This document shows positions 1 through 11,598 of a stretch of 64,000 bases of DNA, in pieces. Below the pieces are notes generated by a model, which saw only the letters and a program-made list of their open reading frames with translations, was not told the DNA's origin and did no database searches. Position 1 is the first letter of the stretch; every line of letters begins with the position of its first letter. The DNA lies in assembly GCA_011316305.1 (NCBI GenBank), contig SAUG01000053.1, forward strand, positions 558,001 through 622,000, in the 5' to 3' direction. Position numbers and translations under genes: made by a program. The DNA comes from Rusavskia elegans (taxonomy: Eukaryota; Ascomycota; Lecanoromycetes; Teloschistales; Teloschistaceae).

Positions 1-436
1 CATCTTCACCCTCTCGGAATATATCATTCCCCCCAAAATCTTGACCTTGCTTTTCGGCGTTAGTTCGCAGGAGGTCCTGGAAGTAACCAACATCTTGCGG
101 TTTGGTAATGCCTAAAGGTGGTCCATAGAGCCTCTCATATACTTTATACTCATTGGGGGAGAGGAAGCCTTCGGGCAAAGTATCTCCAAAGGTTCTCCGA
201 GTCTTTGTAACGGTATTGGACAGTTGTTCAGAACCATCTGGACAGACATCGGCATATCTAGCCTGGTTTCGGACGGCAAAAGTACGGACATGCGAGATGG
301 CCAAGTTTTGTGGGCGGAAATAAGGTCTTTGAATCTCTCGGGGAGTAGCTCTGGCACAAAACCCAAATCGAAAAAGGCTGAGTAATTGAGAGCTGCAAGT
401 GTCACAGATGCGCCGTGTGGACATGCTCGTACGCAT
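1..436 (-). CDS. RSM22: Rsm22-like mitoribosome assembly protein, N-terminal part (runs off window)
   Basis: An open minus-strand frame starts at 436 and continues past position 1, giving the first ~145 residues. The N-terminus is rich in Arg, Ser and Thr with few acids, as expected for a mitochondrial targeting sequence. Around residues 105-119 lies PNEYKVYERLYGPPL, which I recognise as the conserved segment near the N-terminus of fungal Rsm22 proteins. Rsm22 (METTL17 in animals) is a methyltransferase-fold protein of the mitochondrial small ribosomal subunit, needed for its assembly; the catalytic-fold region would lie outside the window. A second in-frame Met lies four codons downstream, so the start could be 424. 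It is divergent from RPN5 with 185 bp between start codons. Assignment rests on one recalled motif plus the targeting-like N-terminus. Confidence 0.68.
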   Translation of the reverse strand, partial: MRTSMSTRRICDTCSSQLLSLFRFGFCARATPREIQRPYFRPQNLAISHVRTFAVRNQARYADVCPDGSEQLSNTVTKTRRTFGDTLPEGFLSPNEYKVYERLYGPPLGITKPQDVGYFQDLLRTNAEKQGQDFGGNDIFREGED

Positions 437-621
437 TTGAGAACCGTGTGTACCAGGATTTGTAGATTGTATAGACTAGCGCCGCGGCTCTTCCTCAAAC
501 GCGCCTAGCGCGTCGCCGCACGGAAACGACAGCTCCGACTTGCGCGTCAGCCAAATAATCTGTCCGTACGCATCAGCTCTCATACAATACATCCATCTTC
601 CTATCACCTCCGAGAACTATT
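437..621. promoter_or_regulatory. Shared divergent promoter RSM22/RPN5
   Basis: This 185-bp interval separates the start codons of two divergent housekeeping genes and must hold both 5' leaders and promoters. It is C/T-rich towards RPN5. I see no clear TATA box. Confidence 0.5.
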
Positions 622-2253
622 ATGGCAGAAGGACAGCTCTTCAAGCCGGATAAGGATTTCTCAAAAGAGGCGGATAAAATCATACCAGAAGCTCAAGAGC
701 TGGCCAAGGTATACAGCTATGTGTGAAATGCGCCAACTGAGCCTTACTGACAAATGCTCAGGATAATGTCCAGGCAGCGCTCGAGAAGCTTTCTGGGCTG
801 GAGAAGAGCGCTAGACAGGTATACCACATCAATGAGGCCTACTTTGCTCGAGCTCTGCTGATATTGACCGATCGACCAGGCCTCCGATCTTGCCTCTACC
901 TCAAGATGTTTAGTCGCAATTGTCACAATTTGCAAAGAATCTGGAGATTGGCCACTACTTAACGAACAAGTTTTACTCCTTTCAAAGAAACATGGACAGC
1001 TTAAGCAAGCGACGACCAAGATGGTGCAGGTGGCAATGGCTTTTATCGACGAGGCGCCAACTCCGGAGAAGAAGCTGTCTATAATCGAGACATTACGGAC
1101 CGTGACTGAAGGCAAGGTATATGACCCAAACTTGTCTAAAGCCATATTGAAGCTGATAGCCTGGCGCTAGATCTTTGTTGAAGTTGAACGTGCCAGGGTC
1201 ACTCGGATACTGTCAAACATGAAGAAGGAACAAGGCGACCTCAATTCGGCAGCTGATATCCTATGCGAATTGCAAGTCGAGACTTTTGGATCCATGGAGC
1301 GGAGAGAGAAAACCGAATTCATCCTCGAACAGGTCGCCCTATGCATAGAAAAAGGAGATTGGACACAAGCAGGTATTCTCAGCAGAAAGATCGGCACCAA
1401 GTTCTTTTCACGAAAACCAAAGAAAACACCCGAAGAACTCGAAAAAGAGAAGAAAGATCGAAAGGAGCAAGAGAAGACGCGACGACCGGAAGACCCACCA
1501 CTAGAGAAAGAAGACGACGTTACCGATCTCAAGCTGCGGTACTATGAGCAGCAGATTGCCCTCGCGAAACATGACGATAAGTATCTCGAGATCTGCAAAC
1601 ACTACCGACAGGTTCTGGACACCCAGTCTGTCGAAGATACCCCAGAGCAATTACATGCCGTTCTGCAAAGAGTAATCTACTACGTCATTCTCGCACCCCA
1701 CGACAACGAGCAATCTGATCTTCTCCATCGCATCAACACCGATACCCGAAATGCCCTCGTTCCCGAAGAGCAACGACTTCTCAAACAATTCACCATCCCT
1801 GAACTCATGCGCTGGCCCGTCATTGCCCAGACCTACGGCCCCCATCTCACTTCGACTGACGTCTTCTCCGCTACCGCCGACGAAAATGACCCTAAAGCCT
1901 ATACGCGATGGCAAGACCTACGTAAGCGAGTCATCGAACACAATGTCCGCGTTGTTGCAAAATACTATACCCGCATACGATTTCCTCGGCTGACACAGCT
2001 TCTCGACCTTGATGAAGAGGAGACGGAGTCTTATATCTCGCAGCTTGTGACGGCGAAGACTGTGTACGCGAAGATCGATCGACCGAATCGGGTGGTGACG
2101 TTTGCAAAGACAAGAATGCCGGATGAGGTGCTGAATGAGTGGAGTGGAAGTGTGAAAGGACTTTTGGGTCTATTGGAGAGGATTGATCATTTGATTACCA
2201 AAGAGGAAATGATGGCGAGGATCCAACCGGCGAAAGAAGTGAAGGCGAATTAA
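622..2253 (+). CDS. RPN5: 26S proteasome regulatory subunit Rpn5
   Basis: Four exons, 622..708, 762..818, 880..1116 and 1171..2253, join in frame to 487 residues, close to the usual fungal length. Introns are 53, 61 and 54 nt with GT-AG ends. The start is the first ATG of exon 1. The central part contains the motif around FVEVERARVTRIL and the helical repeats of Rpn5/PSMD12; the last ~150 residues form a PCI domain, ending with the winged-helix segment and a Lys-containing tail. Rpn5 is a non-ATPase subunit of the proteasome lid and, with the other PCI subunits, forms the scaffold that holds the Rpn11 deubiquitinase. Exon 3 and the long exon 4 are highly conserved in style with no sign of damage. 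Its 3' end faces the FSH1-type gene (convergent, 578 bp apart). Confidence 0.93.
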
Positions 2254-2831
2254 CCGAGCGACAGATGTGGAGGGGAAGGATGTATAATAGGTTGGAGCAA
2301 GGGCAATAGTTGGTCTTGGTGCAGCAGGGCTACTGACGTCAAATACCCAACCGCCCTTCAAGGATGGTACTTCAGTCCAATCCAATAACAGTTCATTGGC
2401 ACCTGGATCCATAAGGACTTCTCCACAAAATTTTGAAATGGCTGGTGGACAGCGTCAATGTCATGAGTTCGTGATTCATCTCTACTTGATGTGGCTTTAC
2501 AGGAGTGACCGGGCGGCCGTGGGAAATAAAGTTGTGAAAATCACGAAATACCTTATCAACTTTCAACACCTCAGTGGTTTTGCAATACATGTTACGAGTA
2601 TGATTCTTTCCAATCTGTACATCTAGCAGCTGCGTCGTCGTCTCTCGAAGATCGTTACGACGATATTCTACACCGAAGTATCGACTGTTGATAAGGAGGA
2701 ACGATCTGTTAAGATTCATGGTTTCGAAAGCTTTTCGCAAGGGCTGAAAGTGTCAAGCAGCCTGGTCACTCTTCACAAAACACATCGAATAGCAGATGTC
2801 CCAACATACGTATCCGCTGCCCTCCATCTTG
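2254..2831. other. Intergenic, convergent 3' ends
   Basis: This gap lies between two convergent genes and should hold both 3' UTRs. Open frames here are short and have no recognisable protein character. Confidence 0.6.
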
Positions 2832-3805
2832 CTAGAATGGCACATCCATATCTTCTACGTTCTCCTCCTTCCCCTTGGTAGCTCCCTTCGGTTCCCCAGG
2901 ATCACCTACTGTCACTTGCTCCAAACACTCCTTAACGAACCCCACAGCAGCATCTAACCATGGCCTCTGACTAGGCAGAAAGTGTCCTCCAGGATGCGTC
3001 ACCACCTTGGCCCCTTCACACACCTCAATCAATCCTTGACTCCTTCCCTCCTCTACGACTCCATCCAATGCACCTAAGAAATGCAACGTCGGTGTCTTCA
3101 GCGATGGCTTATAGAAATCGATGTACCGCGTACCAGGCGCGATGAAACCAGAGTAGATAAGGGCAAACTTAAGCGGGGGTTGATGGAGAGATGTAAATGA
3201 TGCTGGAAAGGGCTCTGTCTCCATTTCATCCTTTTGACATGTAGACGAAGAAAAAGCATCCCGTCGGCCAGATTCAAGCAGACTTGCAACCATGCCAGCA
3301 GCACAAGCCCCTTGACTAAAACCTATTACCCCGTCAAATGGTCCCTCTTCCTTAATAGTCTCCGCTATCCGTGTGAGTCCGTCTTGCAGGCCAGTATACA
3401 AGATTGCCGTCTCTCCCTTCTTACTAGGATGTGGGATATCTTTCCTTCGCCACCAGCCATATGCGGGCTCTGTGTCTCCTTCGGTTTCGGTAGCTGAGGG
3501 ACCATTGTAATCGGGGATGTCGGAGGGATTAAGGTGGATAGGCCCGGTGGGATAGGATAGATGAATGGAATGGGTGGGGAGAGCTTTTGTGAGGGTTTTG
3601 TGGAGAGCACGGGTTTTGGAGTGGAAGAGAGGACCAGATTGTGTGTAACCTGCAATGGAGTGGTATATCGTTGGTCGAGGGATCTTCAAGGATCGAAAGA
3701 CAAGCAGAAGCAGGCGAAGCAGGGAGTGGAGGAATGCAGACCATGGAGCATAAGGATTTTGAGAGAGGTTTGAGGGCCTTGGGCAGTCTTGGCGGGAGGA
3801 GGCAT
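2832..3805 (-). CDS. FSH1-family serine hydrolase (alpha/beta hydrolase)
   Basis: Two exons, 3742..3805 and 2832..3649 (minus strand), are separated by a 92-nt intron whose removal restores the family N-terminus, a strand ending KILMLHG joined to YTQSG. The product is 293 residues. The catalytic triad is visible: Ser133 in GFSQG, Asp217 in GALDG and His244 in GGH. The fold and length match the FSH1/FSH2/FSH3 (ovarian-cancer OVCA2-like, PF03959) hydrolases, whose physiological substrates are mostly unknown and probably short acyl esters or thioesters. Starting at a later Met inside the intron would destroy the first beta strand, so the spliced start is preferred. The C-terminal ~25 residues are charged and probably disordered. 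No targeting signal is seen, so it is likely cytosolic. Confidence 0.88.
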
Positions 3806-6194
3806 GGTCGCGAAGGGGTGGCTGTGTATTCGAAGAGGATGATCGATGTCAGAGACGTACTTCCTTGTGACAAGAACGGTCTCAGAGCTGAATAATTCCT
3901 TCTATGAGACCAAGGTGAAAGTGGTGATTAGCGCGTGCTATTAATCCGAGAGCCGAGATTAGGCGCTGATACACCACGCCAAGCGCATTGACGCGATTCG
4001 CTTCTATCTAGATAACGGTCTTCGTCTGCTTACAAAACAAACACCCAATCATGCGACAACAAGAAGATCTGCACTTTCCTCAGTATTTGTCATCGTGTGC
4101 TCCTTAGCACCTTGAGCCTACATGAAGGTATCGTTTCATCGACTCTGATCTGCTGATGCAGGTCTAGCAGAGGGATCTCTTTCCGTCTTTGTGTCTGTAA
4201 GTTCCTCAATCGGTCGTGGGAGACCTCATACTCTGCAGAAAACTGTGTCAACGATACATCCTCTCAGGTATCATTTTCCTGAGTTGGCCCAATCAAGACT
4301 GTATTGGACTCGGGGTAACGACTCCCTCGATCTCTTGTGGGTCTCTTAGACATTTCTTATAGCACTCTAGTAGCGAGCCGCAAAGAATTTGGGAAATATG
4401 TATGGCCAGGTGTGATCTGGCTTCGTGAAAGCTGGCTGTGATGCACTTGTGTTGACGCCCCACTTAGTCTTTGCTATCAAGTAGCATTTACAGCAAACCA
4501 TAAACCGAATCGTCTTGTCGTGCAAACAGTTGTTGATGATAAAGATATCGCGGACGTGGACAGGCTTGCCAGAAGCTTTTGAACACCGCGCCATCCCATC
4601 CCTTGTTACAACTTATTCCTCTGCACACTGAAAAACCTTGTGCGGTCCAAGCCGAACAAAACGGACTCCATGGAAAAAACCTAGAGACTCAACGGAAAGT
4701 GTGTAAGGCTCAGCCGCCCTACGACTGCCGAGAAATGTTGACACTCTTGGCCCTTCCCTTTTTGTAGTCACATCAACGCCATGGAGTACTAGGAGTGGGT
4801 CCTTCTTTCAAAGAACCAAGATATAGCAAGGCTCCTACCTATTCTACGACTCAACTCAGCTTGCGTGTTTTCTTGTAGAGCGAGCCATCCATATACCTGC
4901 AGGAGAGAAGTCGACTGCTACTAACGCACCACTTCCGCAGGCTGGCCTTCACGTCAAAGATTGTCCACAAATGAGGGGAACGGATACAAGTAAGTCAAGT
5001 TAGTATATCCTCAAATTCCTTTTTGCAAATATATATCTAAGGTAGGCTCTAACGCGGCAGACTAAGTTAACGGGCCTGCGCTATTAATATTTACGACAAT
5101 AGTAAAGCTCCTGCCAGTAGAATATACTTCCGGAGTAGTTATCTGCTACTATCCGACCGCTGCAATAAGTCTAATCGATACAAATAAAGATACTTTAGAT
5201 AGAGTTTCTAATCTATTTACCTCTCCTATTTAACTTTATATTGTAGAATTTCCGAATTACGGCCCGTCCAGTAATTTTACTAAACTCCCTCCGGAGATAC
5301 GAATTATAGGTTCTATTGCTCCGATTCCTATGGCCAGTTGTTTTTACCGCTCCGGGATAAGCTGTCAAGTTATCACCATCACAAACGCCTTTGCCCGGCA
5401 AACAGACACGATTGCGTTGACGATACTCTCATTTATACCCGCGGTCAACACCGAAGGAACGGAGAGGGTGCTTACTTTGTCTCACAGCCAAGTAGCCTGA
5501 TTGAAAGAAGTAGACCGAGGAACGTAGACATATTTGCAATTACAAAATGGAACGAGTCGTGGCCAACACAAAGCAGACGGGACATAGATAGTGGATGATG
5601 CTTCTAAGCATCGGGCAAGGGGCAAACCTGTGTATGCATATTCCATGTCACCTGCCCCCGTTATGAAGGATCATTGTCACAACAAGGATCTGATTGCTAG
5701 CACATGATAAACAGTGGGCGCAGATAGCCGTCAATTTGCCAATAATCGTGCGTGGAAGGGCTGGTATCAAGTCGCAAGTACCTCCAAGCAATTCATAAAT
5801 AGGTACCTATGTAAAGCAGGTCGTGTGACATTTGAGCGCTCAACATCGACGATTCTTCCCGTGCTGATCCCGCTCCCAAGCGAGACCACACCATACCACG
5901 CTGCAGAAGACTCTCGTCATCGACCACGGATTTTGATTGAGGCGGGCCCACGCTCCATCGCCCACGTCTCGCCCCGAGCAAGACCAAGACATATCCTGAC
6001 CTTGTGCAAACACCACCCACTAAGCCTCTCGAGGTTGTCCTCTCATCACAACGCCGGCCATGCTTGTCCCTCCAATATTCCCCCGGCGCGGGGCGGATGT
6101 CTTGCAGGGTGTGGGGAATCCCAGCTCTTCCCACCCGTCTTGGAACAAGACCGTCACTGCTCATCCTTGCCTCCTGCGGCTTTGGGGGATTGGG
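3806..6194. other. Long intergenic region with a small AT-rich, RIP-like island
   Basis: No credible gene is visible in these 2.4 kb. Open frames are short and compositionally random. Positions ~5000-5335 differ from the flanks: AT-rich, poor in CpA/TpG and rich in TpA, as in the RIP-mutated block near 26.6-42.1 kb. The rest has ordinary composition. Confidence 0.55.
5000..5335. repeat. Probable RIP-degraded repeat fragment
   Basis: The segment is rich in TA dinucleotides with CpG retained and CpA/TpG reduced, and has sharp edges against normal sequence. No coding remnant or terminal repeat could be recognised, so the element type is unknown. Confidence 0.4.
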
Positions 6195-7910
6195 CTAACT
6201 GGCCATCTCGGCATATCTCATGGGCGGCCGCTTGTTGCGCTTGGGCCTGGACAGGGAGCTGTTTTTGGGGGCGCCATCGTGAGGAGACGCTGTCACGTGG
6301 GTTGAAACCGACGTCATGCTCGTTGTGGCCGTCAACGATGAAAAGCCGATTCCTTCTGAGAAGCTCGCCGCGCAGTCCTCCTGCAGTTGTTGATCCAACA
6401 AGGTATAATATTCATGGGTGGTCATGTCTCTATCCACTGCTGGGACATGAGGGGGAAGAGTGCTGGCGGGGTAGCCAGAAGTGAGGGATCCGTCGTTGAC
6501 AACCTCCTGCTGAGCTTCGGTGGGTGGTGCAGCGACCCAAATCCCATTCTGCGTAGGGTCTGAAATTGTGTCGTGGTGGCTGGCCTGCTCGTTGAGTCGC
6601 CGTAGACGTTCATTTGCTTTGGCCAAGCGTTCCTGGTTTTTCGCGTGCGATCTGTCCCTGCAGTGCCTGAACGCCGAGACGCCTTTGCGGAACTGCTCCT
6701 TGGTCTCGGTGATGTGGTGTGTCTTGACATGAGTCAAGTGGTACCCTGGCTGTGAAGAGCCAGGTTCAGGTCTGCTGACGCGTAGCGCATATTGGGTAAG
6801 ATCGCCGGATGAACTAGTGTAGGTCCAGGCGTGCGCAAGGGCCTTGTTGTGATATACGGGATGATCCACCCCCAAGCTCTCAAGAGCAAATGCACCACGA
6901 GCTGCCGCTGCAGCACTATGAGCTGCTTGGCGCTTCACGACTTCAAGACTCCCGGCGGGACCTTTGTTTTCGAGGATGAAATGCGGTGACGCTGGAGCGT
7001 TTGGGACAGTTGAAGGAACGATTAAGTGGCCAATGCTGTCCCTGACTGGCTTGGGGATGTCTCCGACACGGGTTCCGTAATATAAATCAGGCTGAGGGGC
7101 AACAGTAAGACTTTCAGTCATTGAGGTCATGTTGGTCCAGGAAACGTTGCCGCTGTGTGGAAGACGGTCACGACGACCAATTATGGCCGGCACAACATCA
7201 CGTTCGATGTCCGGTTCCGTGGCCGCGTTAGCATTTGCTTCAATGACGTCTTCGATTTCACCGTCGGAGCATTGGGATGGTGCCAGCGAGGGCCTCACGG
7301 ATCTTTCTCGCTGTAATTCTTCCCAATCGGCCAGCATGGAGAGGTCGCCATTCGGGTAGATGCCCCTATCTTGTAGAATTTGTGGGAAGGAATTGCTGTA
7401 TGCAGTTACTCTGTCCGACTTGGTTGAACTTACGGTTGTCGCATCGGTGGGTCTTGATCTTCGGGACGAGGATCCCGAGGACTTTTTCGAACGTCGGGAG
7501 GACATCTTGTCAAACTTCTTCAGAGCTCGACGTGTTAGAGGAATGGCGGTGCCCGGCAAAGCAGGTGCAATAGTCTTATGGTCGTTGGCCGAATGGCTGT
7601 CCTCAGACCCGGGCGGAGGAGACAGAGGAGATGGCGGGGCGGCGCGCGGTGTCTTCTGATCCGGGCTCGGCTGACTGGCGATGGCGATATGGCTAAGCTC
7701 GACCTCCTTGACGGGGGGAAGGTCGATGGTGGTTCCCTCGACCGAATGGCTGTCTTGGGACGGACACGGAGGAGATGGAGGATATGTCTGGACTTCGTGG
7801 TGTTGCTGGCGGGGGCCCGTCTTGATCCTCTTGAACGGAGGACTGTCTTGTACCGGTTCTGGAGGAGACGAGTCGTCTTCGAGTGGCCTTTTCTGACGTT
7901 GTCGCGCCAT
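6195..7910 (-). CDS. DUF7924-like fungal protein with possible PD-(D/E)XK-type core
   Basis: A single-exon gene of 571 residues if started at 7910, where the product begins MARQRQKRP; an in-frame Met at 7967 would add 19 residues but lies only 31 bp from the MITE below. The first ~200 residues are Ser/Pro/Arg-rich and disordered, with basic stretches suggesting a nuclear protein. The conserved part, about residues 260-470, contains ILENKGPAGS followed by an Ala-rich helix (RQAAHSAAAAARGAF) and ends in a charged helix. This layout is what I know from the large fungal DUF7924 family; the strand-E-x-K-helix pattern resembles PD-(D/E)XK nuclease cores, but that reading is inference. A basic KRNKRPP tail follows. 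Such genes are often multicopy and near repeats. Confidence 0.6.
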   Translation of the reverse strand: MARQRQKRPLEDDSSPPEPVQDSPPFKRIKTGPRQQHHEVQTYPPSPPCPSQDSHSVEGTTIDLPPVKEVELSHIAIASQPSPDQKTPRAAPPSPLSPPPGSEDSHSANDHKTIAPALPGTAIPLTRRALKKFDKMSSRRSKKSSGSSSRRSRPTDATTVSSTKSDRVTAYSNSFPQILQDRGIYPNGDLSMLADWEELQRERSVRPSLAPSQCSDGEIEDVIEANANAATEPDIERDVVPAIIGRRDRLPHSGNVSWTNMTSMTESLTVAPQPDLYYGTRVGDIPKPVRDSIGHLIVPSTVPNAPASPHFILENKGPAGSLEVVKRQAAHSAAAAARGAFALESLGVDHPVYHNKALAHAWTYTSSSGDLTQYALRVSRPEPGSSQPGYHLTHVKTHHITETKEQFRKGVSAFRHCRDRSHAKNQERLAKANERLRRLNEQASHHDTISDPTQNGIWVAAPPTEAQQEVVNDGSLTSGYPASTLPPHVPAVDRDMTTHEYYTLLDQQLQEDCAASFSEGIGFSSLTATTSMTSVSTHVTASPHDGAPKNSSLSRPKRNKRPPMRYAEMAS

Positions 7911-7995
7911 GAGCCGCCAGGAGAAGCTGGACTGGACCTGGAGGTAATCGAGCAGAAAACGAGGCATGATAGGGGAGAACCTCGGAAGGACGCGT

Positions 7996-8474
7996 TACCC
8001 CAGATTAAATAAACCTGGTCAGTAGAAAACTGCCAAGCTCCAACAACCATCGACCACGAGATTTCTTGATTTTTTTTAATTTCTTGAATAACTCTACAAC
8101 CACAAGCTAAAATTATTTAAAAACGTTAGATTATCTGTAGAAGGGTATCTAGCTAATAATAAGCTATTTCTCTATAGCTCTGACCCTGTTAATAGCCTTA
8201 GAATAGATAATCTAGTCGGTCGTAAAAAGGACCCAGGTATCTTAGTAGGCTTAAGAAGATTTTCTTTATATAACGACATAGAATAGTTATCTTATTATAA
8301 AACTTCCTTTATAGCTAGAACTTATATACCTAAGTTCTTACTTCGAATTTAAGTAAATACTGGCTTGTAGTTATAGAGTTATTCAAGAAATCAAAAAAGC
8401 TAAAAAATCTCGTGGTCGATGTTCGTTGGAGCTTGGGCCTTTTTCTACTGACCAGGTTTATTTGATCTGGGGTA
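7996..8474. mobile_element. Long-TIR MITE (Tc1/mariner-like, TA target duplication)
   Basis: A 475-bp non-coding element (7998..8472) is bounded by ~112-bp imperfect terminal inverted repeats, 7998..~8110 and ~8360..8472, both beginning CCCCAGAT and continuing through AAATAAACCTGGTCAGTAG. It is flanked by TA on both sides (7996-7997 and 8473-8474). The TA duplication and structure fit non-autonomous relatives of Tc1/mariner/pogo elements. The ~250-bp core is AT-rich and partly RIP-like, with no coding capacity. It lies 88 bp upstream of the preferred start codon of the DUF7924-like gene, inside its promoter or leader. Confidence 0.82.
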
Positions 8475-9667
8475 GTCTGGCTGCAAGTTAAGCGCGGGAT
8501 GTGACCAGAAATTGTGGCATGCTTCAATTGACCGACTTTCCCCGCTGCTGTTTGAAACACGCCGAGATTGCAGTGGTGGGCGATAGTTATTTTGAATGCA
8601 ACGAGCTCCCGGATGTTCCAGTCAGACCATTGAAGCAGCTGGTGGAATAAACCCCCCAGACGGACTGTTGGTTCCGAGGTGGTATCGCTAACTTGGTTGC
8701 ATGGCAGCACACGCCGTCATCCACTGTCTCGAGACGTTGCACTATTCATGCATTCTTACCTTAAAACAACATCCGACGCATGGACCAAGAACCCCAGGAG
8801 CCACACTTCACCCTGTGTACAGGAACCTCAACCCTTTGAGAAAAAGGTCCTGTCTGGATCCTTCGGGACCAGGGCAGCTTAACGCCTGCCCCGAGTTTAC
8901 GGATCCTGTCTATCTATGGCACAGCGATTGGAACACGGAGGACGGAGGACCGAGCACCTCTGTTTGCACAGCAGCTAACACAGACTTGCATGCTTCCCCA
9001 GGTAAAACCAAATCCAGATGAAGTTGGCTGCCAGCGGCAGTGGCCACATGTGTCTAAACCCCGTCTCACCTCCCATGTGTGCATCTTGGGGCCCTTTGTA
9101 TTTCCCACGGGACCTTAGCTACTGAGAACAGGAGGAGAACCTCCCCAGCCTCTTGGACCTTCCTATTCCCCAACGCTTGGTAGCTATTACACCACTGCAC
9201 AGCATGGGTTATTGTCAAAAATATCTGCTTTTTAGGGAAGTTCAACGTCTCCTCGACGAGAAATTTCAATGTCCCGTCGCCGAGAAAACCAAAGCTTACG
9301 TCGCTCCGAAAAAGCAGCAATGTGTGGTTCCTCTAGAGGTGAGTATGCTGATACCGCTATTCATTCAATGGCATTGGATTGTGGACATTTTCCCAATACT
9401 TATCTCAACACTCGGGGCGCTCGCTTACAATGCTAGATACTTGCAGGCAACAAACGTCGACAACTTCGACATTTCTCCAGATGACCCTATATAGACGTAA
9501 CTCAATAGTATTTACCTAATGGGGTTCTTCCCCTTCCCCTTCGTCGACGACCAGATCCTCCAGCTCCCGAGCCTATGGCTTTGCATTGACTGCCATGTCT
9601 AGTCGCTTGTCTATGCGCAACGCCCGCTTGACTATACCGCTAGATCGTTCATCCTGTCTATATGTGA
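8475..9667. other. Intergenic region, no supported gene
   Basis: Between the MITE and the 3' end of SSZ1 only short open frames occur. A 113-codon frame at 9153..9494 has no recognisable domain or homologous style. Confidence 0.5.
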
Positions 9668-11598
9668 TCACGCACTCCCATTCTCTGTAACCTTGGGCTT
9701 CTCCAAACGCCCCCTGACACCATTCCCAGCCTTACCACCCACTTCCCTTGCTGTCACCAGAATCGTGAGATCTGCATTAACTGTCACGCTAATCTCCACC
9801 TTCCCACCCTTCTTGACTCCCTTGATTGTCGTCTCAGCAAGCACATTTCTGACCTTCCAAATCTTCTCCCTTATATCCTCAGGCTCGTCTTCACTCTCTT
9901 CTTGGTCGGATAGGTCGTCTTCATCATCGCTAGCCGCCTTCCCATTCGTCTTCTTTTCCCCTTTCGACTTGGTGGGGGGTTTTGAAACCTTGATCTGGCT
10001 AACACCCTCACAAACCTTGATGATCACGTCTCCTCCATCTCTCGGAACCGCAAATTCCCCAGCCCTCCTCAGCGGGACTGCGGTCTCCGCTTCCGCTAGC
10101 GGCTTGAAAACGCCTTTTTCGACGTTCTCGCTCACTACGAGGACACCAATCGCGCGACTCAGGTGAGGCGTCACTGTTACCATGGGATGCGAGGATTGTT
10201 CAATATCCTCTTTCTCGAACTCCTGGATCAGGGACGCCTGGATAGCGGCGCCACGCGCAGCGAGGTCGGAGGGGTTGATAGCTGTGGTCGAGGTAGATGG
10301 AGAGAGGATTGTTGTTGTTGGGGGGAAAAGAGAGGATAGATTCGATGCTATACGAGGTGTATGTGATGTTCCACCTGAGAGAATGACTTCGTTAATATCC
10401 AGGATATCGAGCTCGGCTTTCCCAACGGCTTCTTCGATGAGTTTCGTGAATGAAGCGAAGACTTTTGAAGCGAGCATTTCGTACCGCGTGCGATTGATAG
10501 TGGAACTGAAATCGAGGCCATCGGAGAGAGATTCCACACTCAGAGACGCAGTAGCGCCGATGCTGAGGGCGCGTTTGGTGGCTTCGGCTTCGAGGCGAAG
10601 CTTTGCCAGACCGCGCGGAGACGAACGCGGGTCTGAACTTGATTTGTTTTTCTTGAGGAATTCTTTGGCGAAGTGGTCGATTAGGACGTTGTCGAGTTGA
10701 GCACCGCCGAGGGAGTAGTCGTGTGCTGTGGAGAGAATACTGTACATGCCACCTCGAGAAGCAATGACTGCGACGTCCGAGCGAGTACCACCGAGGTCGG
10801 CTACTACGATGAGTTTGTCGCTGATTTTGGATTCTGGCCGTGCATCGTAGGCGAGGACGGCGGATACAGGCTCGGGGATTGCTTGGAGTAATGCCACTCC
10901 AGCGGCGGATGCTGACTTGCTTAGTGCCTCCTTCTGCGCATCCGAGAAGTTGGTAGGAACGGTGATGACGGTAGCATTGACCTTTTTGCCCAAATAATCG
11001 GAGGCGGAGGATGCCAGGCGACGAATGTGTCTCGAGGTTATCTCTGAGACGGAGACATCATGGGGCGTATCTGCGCCAACATCTTGTATTGAGAAGCTTA
11101 CGGTGGAATCGTGCTTTTGAGGATGCGCAGAGGCCTGACAGGGAGTAGGATCTATTGACTCGAATCTATGCCCACCATCAGCTTGTTCCCTTCATACCCA
11201 AGGAGGTGGAGTTATTACTCTTTGCCAATATAGTCCCTGAAATATGCAACGGTGTTTTGGCTGTTCCGTACGAGTTGGGCTTTTGCTTGCGTTCCATGGA
11301 ACTCTTCTCCCCCAATGTATGATAATATCGAAGGTATTTGTCGATCTAGCCCAAAGCTTGAAGGTCAGCTAATGCCAGCTGATATGTTCCACATAATGTT
11401 GACTGACCTCCCTCCTCGTTAGCTATGACTTCAGCTTTACCCTCCTACGTTTTGGTCAGCGTGACAATATTCTCCAATGTTGCGCCTCGACTTTCATACC
11501 GCGGTCGTGTAAGCTATGCCGCTATTCGAGTTGCCGAAGCTGATGCCAATTGCCAGCGTCTCCTCCGGGTCGACTCCATTGTTTTCTTCCACTGTCAT
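9668..11598 (-). CDS. SSZ1: Ribosome-associated Hsp70-like protein Ssz1
   Basis: Four exons on the minus strand, 11500..11598, 11408..11444, 11219..11345 and 9668..11165, splice in frame to 586 residues. Exon 1 carries the actin-like ATPase start (AIGISFGNSNSGIAYT) and exon 3 the segment YIGGEEFHGTQAKAQLVRN. Exon 4 holds the rest of the nucleotide-binding domain (VADLGGTRSDVAV; ILSGGTSHTPRI), a short acidic linker with DDEDD and EESEDEPED, and a small beta-rich C-terminal domain shortened relative to classical Hsp70. This architecture and the segment LSDGLDFSSTINRTRYE match Ssz1. With zuotin it forms the ribosome-associated complex that stimulates Ssb on nascent chains; Ssz1 binds but need not hydrolyse ATP. 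It is head-to-head with RRP40, an arrangement suiting coexpression of translation and RNA-processing genes. Confidence 0.92.

Noticed and set aside
5714..6484. 256-codon plus-strand frame
   Set aside because: It overlaps the 3' end of the better-supported minus-strand DUF7924-like gene and its composition is random.
9153..9494. 113-codon frame upstream of the SSZ1 3' end
   Set aside because: No domain, no supporting splice partners; chance frame more likely.
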